A stretch of 64,000 bases of DNA, taken from positions 1 to 64,000 of the forward strand of contig DGPB01000012.1 in NCBI GenBank assembly GCA_002390285.1, in the 5' to 3' direction. The position numbers and the translations under genes were made by a program. Of the stretch, positions 52,158 to 60,861 are shown piece by piece. The stretch is from Cellvibrionales bacterium UBA4451 (GTDB lineage Bacteria > Pseudomonadota > Gammaproteobacteria > Pseudomonadales > Porticoccaceae). The stretch's first letter is position 1. The number at the start of each line of letters is the position of its first letter. The notes under the pieces are model-generated. The model did no database searches. It saw only the letters and a list, made by a program, of their open reading frames with translations, and was not told the origin of the DNA.

Positions 52158-52823
52158 ATGCAACCGCAATCAGATCCGTTTATTGTTCCTCTTTGTGATG
52201 GTGAAATTATCATCATTTATCAAGATGAGCATCTATTGCTGATTAATAAGCCGGGCGGTTTATTAAGTCTTTCGGGTAAACATCCGTTAAACAAAGATTC
52301 GGTTCATTTTCGTTTGGTTAAAGATTATCCCATGGCAACGATGGTGCATCGGCTGGATTTTGGCACTTCAGGTATTATGCTAGTGGCGTTGAATAAAGCC
52401 GTAAACGCCCATTTAACTAAGCAATTCCAAACTCGCTCAGTGGTAAAATATTACACTGCTATGCTCCAGGGTCATCTTAAAAATGATGAGGGGGTTATTG
52501 AGTTTTCCATAGCGAAAGATGATTTTCCTTTGCAAAAAATCTGTCACCTTAGCGGCAAGTCAGCAGTGAGTTATTATCAAGTGATTGAACGCTTGAACAA
52601 GCCATTGGCAACAAAAGTATTGTTTAAGCCGCTGACTGGGCGCACTCATCAACTACGCATACATAGTCGTGAAATTGGCCACCCTATTCTAGGTTGTGAT
52701 TTGTATGCCAGTGATGAGGCTTTTAACCTGTCGCCACGGTTGATGTTGCATGCCAGTCAACTTGAATTTGACCATCCCATTAGCGGGGAGAGAATCAAAG
52801 GCATTTGCCCTTCCCCGTTTTAG
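52158..52823 (+). CDS. RluA family pseudouridine synthase
   Basis: The enzyme isomerises uridine to pseudouridine in rRNA or tRNA. The catalytic Asp is D67 in HRLDFGTSG; the KPGGLLSLSG segment and the C-terminal LTGRTHQLRIHSREIGHPILG motif are typical of RluA. At 221 residues it is a single domain like E. coli RluA, which modifies U746 of 23S rRNA and U32 of tRNAs. AGAAGG precedes the ATG. It lies in the accessory stretch and may be a second copy; this cannot be checked here. Confidence 0.9.
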   Translation: MQPQSDPFIVPLCDGEIIIIYQDEHLLLINKPGGLLSLSGKHPLNKDSVHFRLVKDYPMATMVHRLDFGTSGIMLVALNKAVNAHLTKQFQTRSVVKYYTAMLQGHLKNDEGVIEFSIAKDDFPLQKICHLSGKSAVSYYQVIERLNKPLATKVLFKPLTGRTHQLRIHSREIGHPILGCDLYASDEAFNLSPRLMLHASQLEFDHPISGERIKGICPSPF

Positions 52824-52827
52824 CAAG

Positions 52828-52838
52828 TAAAGGGGACG
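52828..52838. repeat. right copy of an 11-bp inverted repeat
   Basis: TAAAGGGGACG, the exact reverse complement of 51905-51915, five bases after the rluA stop. Confidence 0.75.
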
Positions 52839-52947
52839 CCTTTATTTAATACCAGAGTAAGTTGCGCTTTCTTACAAAATCATTCTAACCTGTCACCGCT
52901 TCACTATATAATCACCACCCCACTTTCATTCAATTTAAGTAGAAACC

Positions 52948-53460
52948 ATGTTTGAGAATATAGTACCGGCTCTGTTTATCTTTTCTGCGCTATTTATAAG
53001 CAGCTTGTTGATTGGCCATGCCTTAAAGAAATTTGGCTCCCGTTTCGACACATCGTCATCCGAGGTGTTTCGGCTGTTATCCAATTCTCAGAAAGCCATT
53101 TTAATTTTTATCGGCGTGGTATTAGCCCTGTCTGAATTAGGTTTCGATGTTTCTGCATTAGTCGCCGGATTAGGATTAACGGGGTTTGCATTAGGGTTTG
53201 CCCTTAAAGATGCCATATCTAACCTGGTGGCGGGCATGATGATTGTTATTTATAAGCCCATTGAGCTAGGAAATATTATTGAAATCTCTGGCACGAAGGG
53301 CGAGGTAATGAATATTAATCTTCGATACATTACTCTCCAGTCAGACAGCATTATCAACCTGATCCCGAACTCTTTATTTTTAAGCAATAAACTTTCAATT
53401 ATCGATGGAGAGAATACGTTGGGTAAAGGTCTTAGTAATCCAACCAATCCACTTGGGTAG
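52948..53460 (+). CDS. short MscS-family mechanosensitive channel
   Basis: The 170-residue protein has three hydrophobic segments and the MscS pore helix region (GLGLTGFALGFALKDAISNLVAGMMI, about 77-102) followed by the beta domain (YKPIELGNIIEISGTKGEV, then NLRYITLQSDS and NLIPNSLFL). It ends just after the beta domain, without the C-terminal alpha/beta vestibule of the 286-residue E. coli MscS. It may be a natural short form or a truncated one; the frame itself is clean. Confidence 0.82.
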   Translation: MFENIVPALFIFSALFISSLLIGHALKKFGSRFDTSSSEVFRLLSNSQKAILIFIGVVLALSELGFDVSALVAGLGLTGFALGFALKDAISNLVAGMMIVIYKPIELGNIIEISGTKGEVMNINLRYITLQSDSIINLIPNSLFLSNKLSIIDGENTLGKGLSNPTNPLG

Positions 53461-53679
53461 CACTTACATCATACGGGCGTAAAGGGGGCTCCGCGGCAAC
53501 TGAGGCTGATTACCGCCCCCCTTTCCCTCTAGTCACATAAGACTCATACCATCCCTCTATATACCCGTCATTTTTTATCCCAAAACAGTCCAAGCATTGC
53601 CTGATGGCATACTCTCTCAGGATTTACTATTAAAGGGTGAGTGTTATCTAAAACGTGTTATGTAAAAAAGGATAAAGCG

Positions 53680-54159
53680 ATGAGTATTTCAACTCGTGTC
53701 ACTAGCTATCTGGATGAACAAGACATCAAATACGATACGCTAAACCACTTCCACACCAACACTGCAGCTGGTACGGCTCTGGCAGCCCACATCTTGTCGA
53801 AAAGCATGGCGAAAGCCGTGGTACTGGAAGATCATGATAACCACCATCTTATGGCAATACTGCCCGCAGATAAGAAGCTCAGTTTGCGCAAGTTGAACAA
53901 GACGCTGGACTTAGACCTTCATCTAGCCGATGAAGAACAGGTTTCTACGATGTTCAGTGATTGTGAGGATGGTGCTGTGCCAGCTGTTGGTCAGGCCTAT
54001 AACATGAATTCAATTTATGACGAGGCGCTGGATGAGCTGGATGATGTCTATTTTGAAGCCGGTGACCATGAAACGTTAATTCACCTGACTAAAGCACAGT
54101 TTGGTAAGTTAATGAGTAAGACAAAACACAGCCGGTTTAGCAGCGAAACTTATTATTAG
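53680..54159 (+). CDS. YbaK/ProX-type aminoacyl-tRNA deacylase domain protein
   Basis: A 159-residue protein with the YbaK/EbsC fold: an N-terminal HFHTNTAAGTALAAHI segment, MAKAVVLEDHDNHHLMAILPADKKLSLRKL, and a GAVPAVGQAYNMNSIYDEAL motif. Such free-standing editing domains hydrolyse mischarged aminoacyl-tRNAs such as Cys-tRNA(Pro) or Ala-tRNA(Pro). The ATG at 53680 has AAGGAT upstream; a GTG at 53641 is less likely. The exact tRNA substrate is not evident. Confidence 0.85.
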   Translation: MSISTRVTSYLDEQDIKYDTLNHFHTNTAAGTALAAHILSKSMAKAVVLEDHDNHHLMAILPADKKLSLRKLNKTLDLDLHLADEEQVSTMFSDCEDGAVPAVGQAYNMNSIYDEALDELDDVYFEAGDHETLIHLTKAQFGKLMSKTKHSRFSSETYY

Positions 54160-54339
54160 GTTTAGGCTTTTTTAGCAGGCCGACCCATCTGATTTCGATC
54201 AGGGATGGGGTGTGCTTTACCGTTACCTCCCAGTCACATTCATCCATTGCTCTACCTACGGCTTATCATCACAGAAACAGAGCGTTACCAGCCTAGCGCT
54301 AACAATGCACTGGTGGTAAAGCTCGTTAGTTACGTTGGT

Positions 54340-55395
54340 TTATTTAATCACGATGGGATTCACCGGCGAGCCGGTCCCGCCTTTCATTTTTAGCGGAGCT
54401 GCGCTGAAGAAGAAACTATAGCGACCATCTTTGGCGCTGGACGCTGCCAGTTCATCCAACCAGTAGATTTCACTCAGGACGATACCGAGGTCACGAATTA
54501 GGGCTCCGTGAAGCGGAATAATGAACGATTCGCCATTAATAGTTTGTGCCGCTTTTTCAATGGCCAGGTTATCTGAAGTGATAACAGGAATTTCCATTTC
54601 GTCTAGCCAGTTAACAAGGTCTTTGCTGTAACACAAACCGGGTTCAGTTAGGGCATTCCAATTATCGTGATCTGTTTTATCGTAAAAACGACCCATAGAG
54701 CCTGTACGAATTAATAAAATGTCGCGCTTTTCAATAGTGACTTTCTGGGCTTCTGCGGTTTTTTTAAGATCGGGAAGGTTGATGCAGGTATTCGGTGCTA
54801 AGCGGCCGTTTTTATCACCCAACAATTTTCCTACATCCAATAGCACTCCACGGCCGGCAATCGCCTTTTCGCCTATTTCGCCAATATCAACAAAGTCATG
54901 ACCGTGTATCGTCGAGTCCGCGGATTTACCGTTGTACACTTCGTTGTTGTACCAGGCGTGACCCAATGCATCCACATGGGTAGTGCCTTGCAAGTACATA
55001 AACACCGCGTCATCCGAATACTTCATGCCACCAGACAACCGGTCAATTTTCCCCGAAGAATATACACTTTGATCCTGAGACATAAAATGTTGCACTGGAA
55101 CACGCCCCGGAAACACCGGACCAAAACCATGGGTCATCGGTATTTGCAGGGTAAAACGTTCCCCTGTTTTTATGGTGGCGACACCACGTAAGACCTGTGC
55201 ATTATCTAAATAATTTAATGCCCCTACTTGATCTTCTTCACCCCATTTCCCCCAGTTTTTTGGCGCTTCTTTTTGTAACGCTTCCATGCTGGATGCGTTA
55301 TCGGCAACGCTGATGCCAGCTAGCAGACTTAGACCTGCCATTAACAAAATACTGGCCGTCATTTTGCGCTTACCCGCGCTGGCAACATCAAACAT
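54340..55395 (-). CDS. cyclase family hydrolase, exported
   Basis: A protein of about 351 residues with a signal peptide (ASILLMAGLSLLAGISVA, cut before DNASS) and a cyclase/kynurenine formamidase-like domain (PF04199 type) with the metal-binding motif QGTTHVDALGHAW in place of HxGTHxDxPxH. Family members hydrolyse amides or lactones. It is the last gene of the four-gene operon, 23 bp after the semialdehyde dehydrogenase gene. A periplasmic location would let it act on the substrate before uptake. The ATG at 55395 is chosen because AGGGG lies at correct distance. Confidence 0.85.
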   Translation of the reverse strand: MFDVASAGKRKMTASILLMAGLSLLAGISVADNASSMEALQKEAPKNWGKWGEEDQVGALNYLDNAQVLRGVATIKTGERFTLQIPMTHGFGPVFPGRVPVQHFMSQDQSVYSSGKIDRLSGGMKYSDDAVFMYLQGTTHVDALGHAWYNNEVYNGKSADSTIHGHDFVDIGEIGEKAIAGRGVLLDVGKLLGDKNGRLAPNTCINLPDLKKTAEAQKVTIEKRDILLIRTGSMGRFYDKTDHDNWNALTEPGLCYSKDLVNWLDEMEIPVITSDNLAIEKAAQTINGESFIIPLHGALIRDLGIVLSEIYWLDELAASSAKDGRYSFFFSAAPLKMKGGTGSPVNPIVIK

Positions 55396-55418
55396 CGTCA
55401 ATCCCCTTTCTAGTATTA

Positions 55419-56870
55419 TTATTTATCACTAATGCTATAACACCGGTATTTAAGCTCGGTGTATTCATCGATACCAAAATTTGATCCTTCACGACCCATA
55501 CCACTGGATTTGACGCCACCAAAGGGGGCGACTGCCGTTGAGATAAGACCGGTATTGATACCCACCATGCCGTATTCCAACGCGTCTGAAACACGCGTGA
55601 TGATATTGATGTTGTTGGAAAACAAGTACGCAGCCAGTCCAAACTCGGTATTGTTTGCCTGCTCAATAACCTGTTCTTCACTTGAGAAACTAAACAGCGG
55701 TGCTAGGGGGCCAAACGTTTCTTGTTTGGCGCATAACATGCTGTCATTGGCATTAATTAACACGGTCGGTTCAAACCATGTGCCACCCAGAGCATGCCGC
55801 TTACCACCAAGGATCACTTGGCCGCCACCCTCTATCCCGTCGGCAATTTGCTGCTCAACTTTTTGCACGGCATGTTCACTAATTAGTGGGCCGATATCGG
55901 TACCGGGTTCTGTGCCTACCCCCACATTTAGTGCCGCCACTCGTGTTGCTAGCAATTGTGAGAATTCCTGGTAAATACTTTCTTGAAGATAAATTCGGTT
56001 GGCGCAAATACAGGTTTGCCCGGCATTTCGAAATTTGCTTTTGATTAACTCATCAACAGCGAGATTAATGTCGGCATCGTCAAATACGATAAAGGGTGCA
56101 TTACCACCAAGCTCAAGAGAGATTTTTTTAACGGTGGGCGCGCACGCAGCCATTAATTTTGAACCGACGGGGGTTGATCCAGTAAAACTTAATTTACGCA
56201 CAATCGGACTGGCAGTGAGGGTTTCGCCAATCTGTTGGGAATCGCCCGTAATAACGTTTAATACCCCGTCAGGAATACCGGCTTGTTGAGCTAAAGCAGC
56301 CAAAGCAAAGGCGGTTAAGGGTGTCTCTAGGGCTGGCTTCACAATAATGGTGCAGCCAGCTGCAAGTGCAGGCGCTACTTTTCGAGTGATCATGGCGGCG
56401 GGGAAATTCCACGGCGTAATCGCAGCGCAAACACCCACGGGTTCACGTGACACAACAATACGTTTATCGCGGCCATGCCCGGGAATGGTCTGGCCGTATA
56501 CCCGCTTGGCTTCTTCTGCATACCATTCAATGTAGCTGGCGGCATACTTTATTTCGCCTAGGGCTTCTGTCAGAGGCTTACCTTGCTCAAGAGACATAAG
56601 GTAAGCCAACTGCTCACCATGCTTGATCATCAATTGATGCCAAGCCTTCAAATAATTTGCCCGCTCGTGTGCGGCCAAGGCACGCCATGCAGGTAATGCT
56701 ATAGCTGCGGCATTGATGGCTTGTTGCGTTTCTTTTTCTGCAAACAATGGGACTCGAGTTAATAGATCGCCGTTGGCGGGGTTCAGTACTTCTGCTGACT
56801 GACCATTTTCAAGCCATTGCCCACCCACTAAACATTGGTTTTTAAAAAAATCAAAGGTTTGAAACTCCAT
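55419..56870 (-). CDS. succinate-semialdehyde dehydrogenase (GabD-like)
   Basis: The 483-residue protein is an aldehyde dehydrogenase with the catalytic Cys C287 in NAGQTCICANR and the Glu in SLELGGNAPF (E253), along with ITPWNFPAAMITRK and the KPALETPL cofactor segment typical of GabD-type enzymes. It oxidises succinate semialdehyde or a similar short omega-oxo acid to the diacid. GGGGAG precedes the ATG. One base separates it from the permease gene. Substrate preference is inferred from family and context. Confidence 0.9.
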   Translation of the reverse strand: MEFQTFDFFKNQCLVGGQWLENGQSAEVLNPANGDLLTRVPLFAEKETQQAINAAAIALPAWRALAAHERANYLKAWHQLMIKHGEQLAYLMSLEQGKPLTEALGEIKYAASYIEWYAEEAKRVYGQTIPGHGRDKRIVVSREPVGVCAAITPWNFPAAMITRKVAPALAAGCTIIVKPALETPLTAFALAALAQQAGIPDGVLNVITGDSQQIGETLTASPIVRKLSFTGSTPVGSKLMAACAPTVKKISLELGGNAPFIVFDDADINLAVDELIKSKFRNAGQTCICANRIYLQESIYQEFSQLLATRVAALNVGVGTEPGTDIGPLISEHAVQKVEQQIADGIEGGGQVILGGKRHALGGTWFEPTVLINANDSMLCAKQETFGPLAPLFSFSSEEQVIEQANNTEFGLAAYLFSNNINIITRVSDALEYGMVGINTGLISTAVAPFGGVKSSGMGREGSNFGIDEYTELKYRCYSISDK

Positions 56871-56871
56871 A

Positions 56872-58251
56872 TTAATCTCCCCGCTCCAGATCTTTTACAA
56901 AGGTCTGGTCTGTTTCACCCACAAAAAAGTTTTTGCCATAAATAAGCGCCGTTAATATAACACCTGCAGCGAAAGCCCAAGCCGCACCTTTAATCACTAA
57001 TATTGCCGCAATCACGCCTGCAATACCTAAGTCCCGCTGACTTCGCGCTTCCATAATACCTATTCGCACACTCACAAACCCCTGTATTAATAGTGTCAGT
57101 GCCAGAGCAACACCTAATATGGGTTTCACTAGACTCACGATAGGCAACAGCAGCAAACCGGTATTGGTACCCCATCGAAAAGAGCCTGATCCGCCGAAAA
57201 TCGAATTCATACTCTCTTTTCCCTGCTTGTAACGTTCCACCACTACCACATGCATAGCCGCCCACAAGGGTCCGCACATCACTATGTCTGGCCCAAAAAT
57301 ACTCATCAAAAAATTTCGCCCACCAAAGATTAAATGTGCACGATTCGGGTCGTAATCAATTTTTTCGTCGGCACGAACGATATCCGCTTCAGCTAAAATC
57401 GCTTTGCTCTGCAATATGTCGCCAAACAACACGATATAGGCGGCAAGTACTGTCGGTATGGCGGTAAGAAACATGGTCATTGGTGGGATCCCGACACCAA
57501 AGATCGTGTATTCCCTGAACATTAGTAAAAAATTCGGCTGGGTAAAGCCCCAGCTGATGCTGGGCCATGATGATTCGTGGGCTAAAGGCGCGATAATAAT
57601 CGCCAATATAATGATCGGGAAAATGCCCAACTTACCAAGGGTTGACCATAGCTTTCCTCGCTGCCTTAATTCAGAAAAATGGCGAGAAAAAATCAAATAA
57701 AATGAAATTCCAACAGCAATACTAATGGTAATGGGATACTGATCAAATCGGCCACCTTCTTTAAATACAATGGCTATAGCGGCAACTCCTGCACCCAGAA
57801 TCACACCTGATTTAATGGCTGCGGGAATCATTCCAACCACTTTAGAGGCCAATTGAGTCCGCCCCAAAATAAGAGATAGCAAACCCAGCATCATTTGAAA
57901 GGCGATAAGGGCATGAACACGATCCACCCCCTGATCGAATGTTTGAACATACACCATAACCAAGGGAATGGCGGGTGTTATCCAGCCAGGAACAACGGGG
58001 TCGCCCAAGATATGATGCAATAAATACAACATACCGTTGATCATCACGATGGCGATTGCTGCTTCAAAGGGCATACCTAACAGCTCAACCATCAGTGGAA
58101 TCGCAGCCAAATCAACGGCACACATCAATAGCCCCTGAAGGTAATCCGGCAGCTCAAAACGATAGTGTAAAAAAGGTAGCCTGATCTTAAATGGACCGAG
58201 AGCGTAGTAAGGTGACTCCTCTCCGTAGGGGCGGTTTTTCCAGGCGCTCAT
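56872..58251 (-). CDS. NCS2-like permease
   Basis: A 459-residue integral membrane protein with about 12 helices. The segment VVGMIPAAIKSGVILGAGVAA and the nearby transport loops resemble the nucleobase-cation symporter 2 (SLC23) superfamily, but the sequence is divergent and its substrate cannot be read. Its place between an alcohol dehydrogenase and a semialdehyde dehydrogenase suggests that it imports the compound oxidised by them. GAGAG precedes the ATG. Confidence 0.75.
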   Translation of the reverse strand: MSAWKNRPYGEESPYYALGPFKIRLPFLHYRFELPDYLQGLLMCAVDLAAIPLMVELLGMPFEAAIAIVMINGMLYLLHHILGDPVVPGWITPAIPLVMVYVQTFDQGVDRVHALIAFQMMLGLLSLILGRTQLASKVVGMIPAAIKSGVILGAGVAAIAIVFKEGGRFDQYPITISIAVGISFYLIFSRHFSELRQRGKLWSTLGKLGIFPIIILAIIIAPLAHESSWPSISWGFTQPNFLLMFREYTIFGVGIPPMTMFLTAIPTVLAAYIVLFGDILQSKAILAEADIVRADEKIDYDPNRAHLIFGGRNFLMSIFGPDIVMCGPLWAAMHVVVVERYKQGKESMNSIFGGSGSFRWGTNTGLLLLPIVSLVKPILGVALALTLLIQGFVSVRIGIMEARSQRDLGIAGVIAAILVIKGAAWAFAAGVILTALIYGKNFFVGETDQTFVKDLERGD

Positions 58252-58305
58252 AAGGGCTCTCTATTTTTGTTATTTTTAACGTTCTTTATAGTTATCTTTA
58301 TCGTA

Positions 58306-59454
58306 CTAAAATGCGGCTTGATATATCGCGGCAATGTCTTCAACGGTTGGCGCTCTTGGGTTGTTACGTAACAACCGCTTGACGTTAAAAGCCTCTTCAG
58401 CCAATTGAGGAATATCGCCCTTTGGAATATTTAGCGCACTTAAATTCTTAGGTATAGCCACCTCATGACAGAGTTCGCGTAAACGATGCATGACCCGGTC
58501 AGCAGCCTGCGGTTGAGTCAGGCTATGTACTGGCTCACCAAAAGCTTGAGCAATGTCGTAAAAGCGTTCCAAACAAACCGGTTTGTTGTATTCCATCACA
58601 TAGGGCAGTAGCAACGCATTACTGACGCCATGGGATATGTGGTAACGGCCTCCCAATGGATAAGCGAGCGCGTGAACGGCGCCTACCCCTGCATTCCCAA
58701 ATGCCAGGCCAGCCATCAAACTTCCCGTTGCCATATCCTCCCTAGCTTGCAGGTTGTTGGGTTCGGCATACGCCTTCGGTAGTGCGTGAATAATTAATGT
58801 CATGGCCTTGATGGCCAAAGCATCGGTAATAGGGCTGGAAAAATTTGATAAATACGCTTCAATTGCGTGCACCAGAGCGTCTACACCACTGGCAGCAGTC
58901 ACACTGCCCGGACAGCTGAGGGTCATTTCCGGGCTAACAATAGCAACATCCGGCAGTAAAAAATCACTGACAATCCCCCTTTTAATCTGTGCGACAGGAT
59001 CAGATAAAATAGCAATATTAGTCACTTCGGAACCGGTACCCGCAGTAGTGGGAATAGCAATTAACGGTATCCCGCGCTGGTTAACCGTGTTTTCACCAAA
59101 CAGACTCTCCAGATCGCCAACATGTCCCGCCATAACCGCCACGCATTTGGCAATATCGATGGCACTGCCACCACCCACTGCAACTAAACCATCATGGCCA
59201 CCTTGCTTAAATACATCGGCACAGGCTTTAACAACAGACACCTCTGGCTCGGGTGGAATGTTGTCGTAAATCGCATAGGTATTGTCGGGCAGCTGATCAG
59301 TGATGATGGTTAATGTACCAGAGTTTCGTACGCCTTTATCAGTCACGATTAACGGGTTATTAACTGCCAGTTTTTGCAGCTGCTCTGCTAGCTCTTGAGC
59401 CGCACCTTTACCGGTTATCAGCTGATGGGCAGACTTAAAACTGGACACACTCAT
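58306..59454 (-). CDS. iron-containing alcohol dehydrogenase
   Basis: The 382-residue group III dehydrogenase has the NAD motif GGGSAID (94-100) and the metal ligands D192, H196, H261 and H275 (VDALVHAIEA, AVHALAYPLGG, YHISHGVSN). Family members include 4-hydroxybutyrate dehydrogenase, which fits the linked succinate-semialdehyde dehydrogenase, although 1,3-propanediol or lactaldehyde-type substrates are also possible. AAGGTAG precedes the ATG. It is the first gene of the operon. Confidence 0.9.
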   Translation of the reverse strand: MSVSSFKSAHQLITGKGAAQELAEQLQKLAVNNPLIVTDKGVRNSGTLTIITDQLPDNTYAIYDNIPPEPEVSVVKACADVFKQGGHDGLVAVGGGSAIDIAKCVAVMAGHVGDLESLFGENTVNQRGIPLIAIPTTAGTGSEVTNIAILSDPVAQIKRGIVSDFLLPDVAIVSPEMTLSCPGSVTAASGVDALVHAIEAYLSNFSSPITDALAIKAMTLIIHALPKAYAEPNNLQAREDMATGSLMAGLAFGNAGVGAVHALAYPLGGRYHISHGVSNALLLPYVMEYNKPVCLERFYDIAQAFGEPVHSLTQPQAADRVMHRLRELCHEVAIPKNLSALNIPKGDIPQLAEEAFNVKRLLRNNPRAPTVEDIAAIYQAAF

Positions 59455-59482
59455 GGCGACTACCTTCTTGGCGGAATTAATA

Positions 59483-59493
59483 CGCTACTAGCG
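59483..59493. promoter_or_regulatory. 11-bp palindrome upstream of the alcohol dehydrogenase gene
   Basis: CGCTACTAGCG is a perfect palindrome with one central base, 29 bp before the start codon. It may be an operator, but it is short and could be accidental. Confidence 0.3.
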
Positions 59494-59730
59494 ACGGGAC
59501 AAATTGCATGCCTGCTTTAAGGGTTTATTTTTTATGCATTTATAGATTTTCTTAGGATGCACCAATCGCCGCTGATGAAATATAGCATCAATATAATAAA
59601 TTATTGAATCTATATAACCTCGTGATAATTATGTGGATTGGTTTAAAACGACCAACAGAAGGTTGGTGGTGTATGAAATAAAGCGTTAATGCTGAAGGAT
59701 GTCTATACGCCGTATGCCCGCCCTAAAGCG

Positions 59731-60750
59731 CTATCCTCCCGTTACATTCATAAACCGCACAACCTGTGGCTTGTCGTCATCATAAAAATAATGACGCTCT
59801 GGCTTGTGAGCCATAGCTTCCACAATAGTGGTTTTAAGAATAGCCATATCGCCAGGATGACGCCGCATCACTGCTTTAAGATCCACAGAATTTTCATTGC
59901 CAAGGCAAAGTAATAATCTCCCTTCACTGGTGACACGCACCCGGTTACAGGTATCGCAGAAGTTATGACTGTGTGGAGAGATAAATCCAATACGAATATC
60001 GCTGTCTGCTATATTGCTGTCTGTTATACGAAAGTACCGGGAAGGCCCAGCACTGGTTTCGGCACTGGGAAGTAATGAGTAAGCCGTACCAATAATGTCT
60101 CTGATCTCTTCACTGGTGACCATGGTGCGCTGCCTATCGCGACCACCAATATCACCCATGGGCATTTCTTCGATAAAGCTGATATCCAGCCCTTTCTCTA
60201 GGGCGAAGTTCACCAGCGGAATAATTTCATCATCATTCTTGCCGCGAACAATCACACTGTTGAGTTTAATTCTTTTTATACCTGCCGCTTGGGCGGCTTC
60301 GATACCTTTTAATACCCGCTCCAACTTACCGGTACGGGTTATGGCGGCAAAACGCTCGGGGCAGAGGGAGTCGATACTGATATTAATGCGGGAGACACCC
60401 GCTTCGGCTAGCTGAGGGGACATCTGTTCTAGCTGGGAACCATTGGTGGTAAGTAGTAACTCATCCAACCCATCGAGTTTACCTAGATTGCTAATCAGTG
60501 ACTGTACGTTCCTCCGCACCAGCGGCTCGCCACCAGTGAGACGGATTTTGTTCACCCCCAACGCCACAAAGGCCCGACTAAGAAAGGCCATTTCTTCTAG
60601 GGTTAGTAATTGTTGACGGGGCAAGAAGGTCATATCCTCGGACATACAGTAGATACAACGAAAGTCGCAACGGTCTGTCACCGACAGTCGGAGGTAGTTG
60701 ACGGTCCGCCCGAATTTATCGGTTAGCGGAGATACACCAGTTAACGACAT
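59731..60750 (-). CDS. moaA: GTP 3',8-cyclase
   Basis: MoaA is the radical-SAM enzyme that starts molybdenum cofactor synthesis from GTP. It has the N-terminal CDFRCIYCMSE cluster motif (CxxxCxxC), the GGEPLVRR SAM segment and the C-terminal cluster motif HNFCDTCNRVRVTSEGRLLLCL. Two 15-bp units (59996-60025) give a DSNIADSDI stretch shortly before the C-terminal cysteines. The 339-residue length is normal. It lies 14 kb from moaCDE and is divergent from a porin gene. Confidence 0.96.
   Translation of the reverse strand: MSLTGVSPLTDKFGRTVNYLRLSVTDRCDFRCIYCMSEDMTFLPRQQLLTLEEMAFLSRAFVALGVNKIRLTGGEPLVRRNVQSLISNLGKLDGLDELLLTTNGSQLEQMSPQLAEAGVSRINISIDSLCPERFAAITRTGKLERVLKGIEAAQAAGIKRIKLNSVIVRGKNDDEIIPLVNFALEKGLDISFIEEMPMGDIGGRDRQRTMVTSEEIRDIIGTAYSLLPSAETSAGPSRYFRITDSNIADSDIRIGFISPHSHNFCDTCNRVRVTSEGRLLLCLGNENSVDLKAVMRRHPGDMAILKTTIVEAMAHKPERHYFYDDDKPQVVRFMNVTGG
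59996..60025. repeat. 15-bp tandem duplication inside moaA
   Basis: Units 59996-60010 and 60011-60025 agree at 13 of 15 positions and keep the reading frame. Confidence 0.8.
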
Positions 60751-60861
60751 TCTTATGGCCCATTACTTACTTACTAAACACTGCCAGAGTAGTTCGCGGT
60801 TTGTCATTTTACAAACACATCTCAACTATGTGCTAGTTTAAATGTCGAGCCTGAAGATTCG

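Noticed and set aside
53481..53525. G-rich/C-rich inverted segment after the mscS-like gene
   Set aside because: The arms pair (AAAGGGGGC with GCCCCCCTTT) but the loop is long and no U-run follows; not a clear terminator.
59455..59540. Sigma-54 promoter in front of the alcohol dehydrogenase gene
   Set aside because: A GG-N10-GC pattern was looked for, but the best candidate lacks the second GC.
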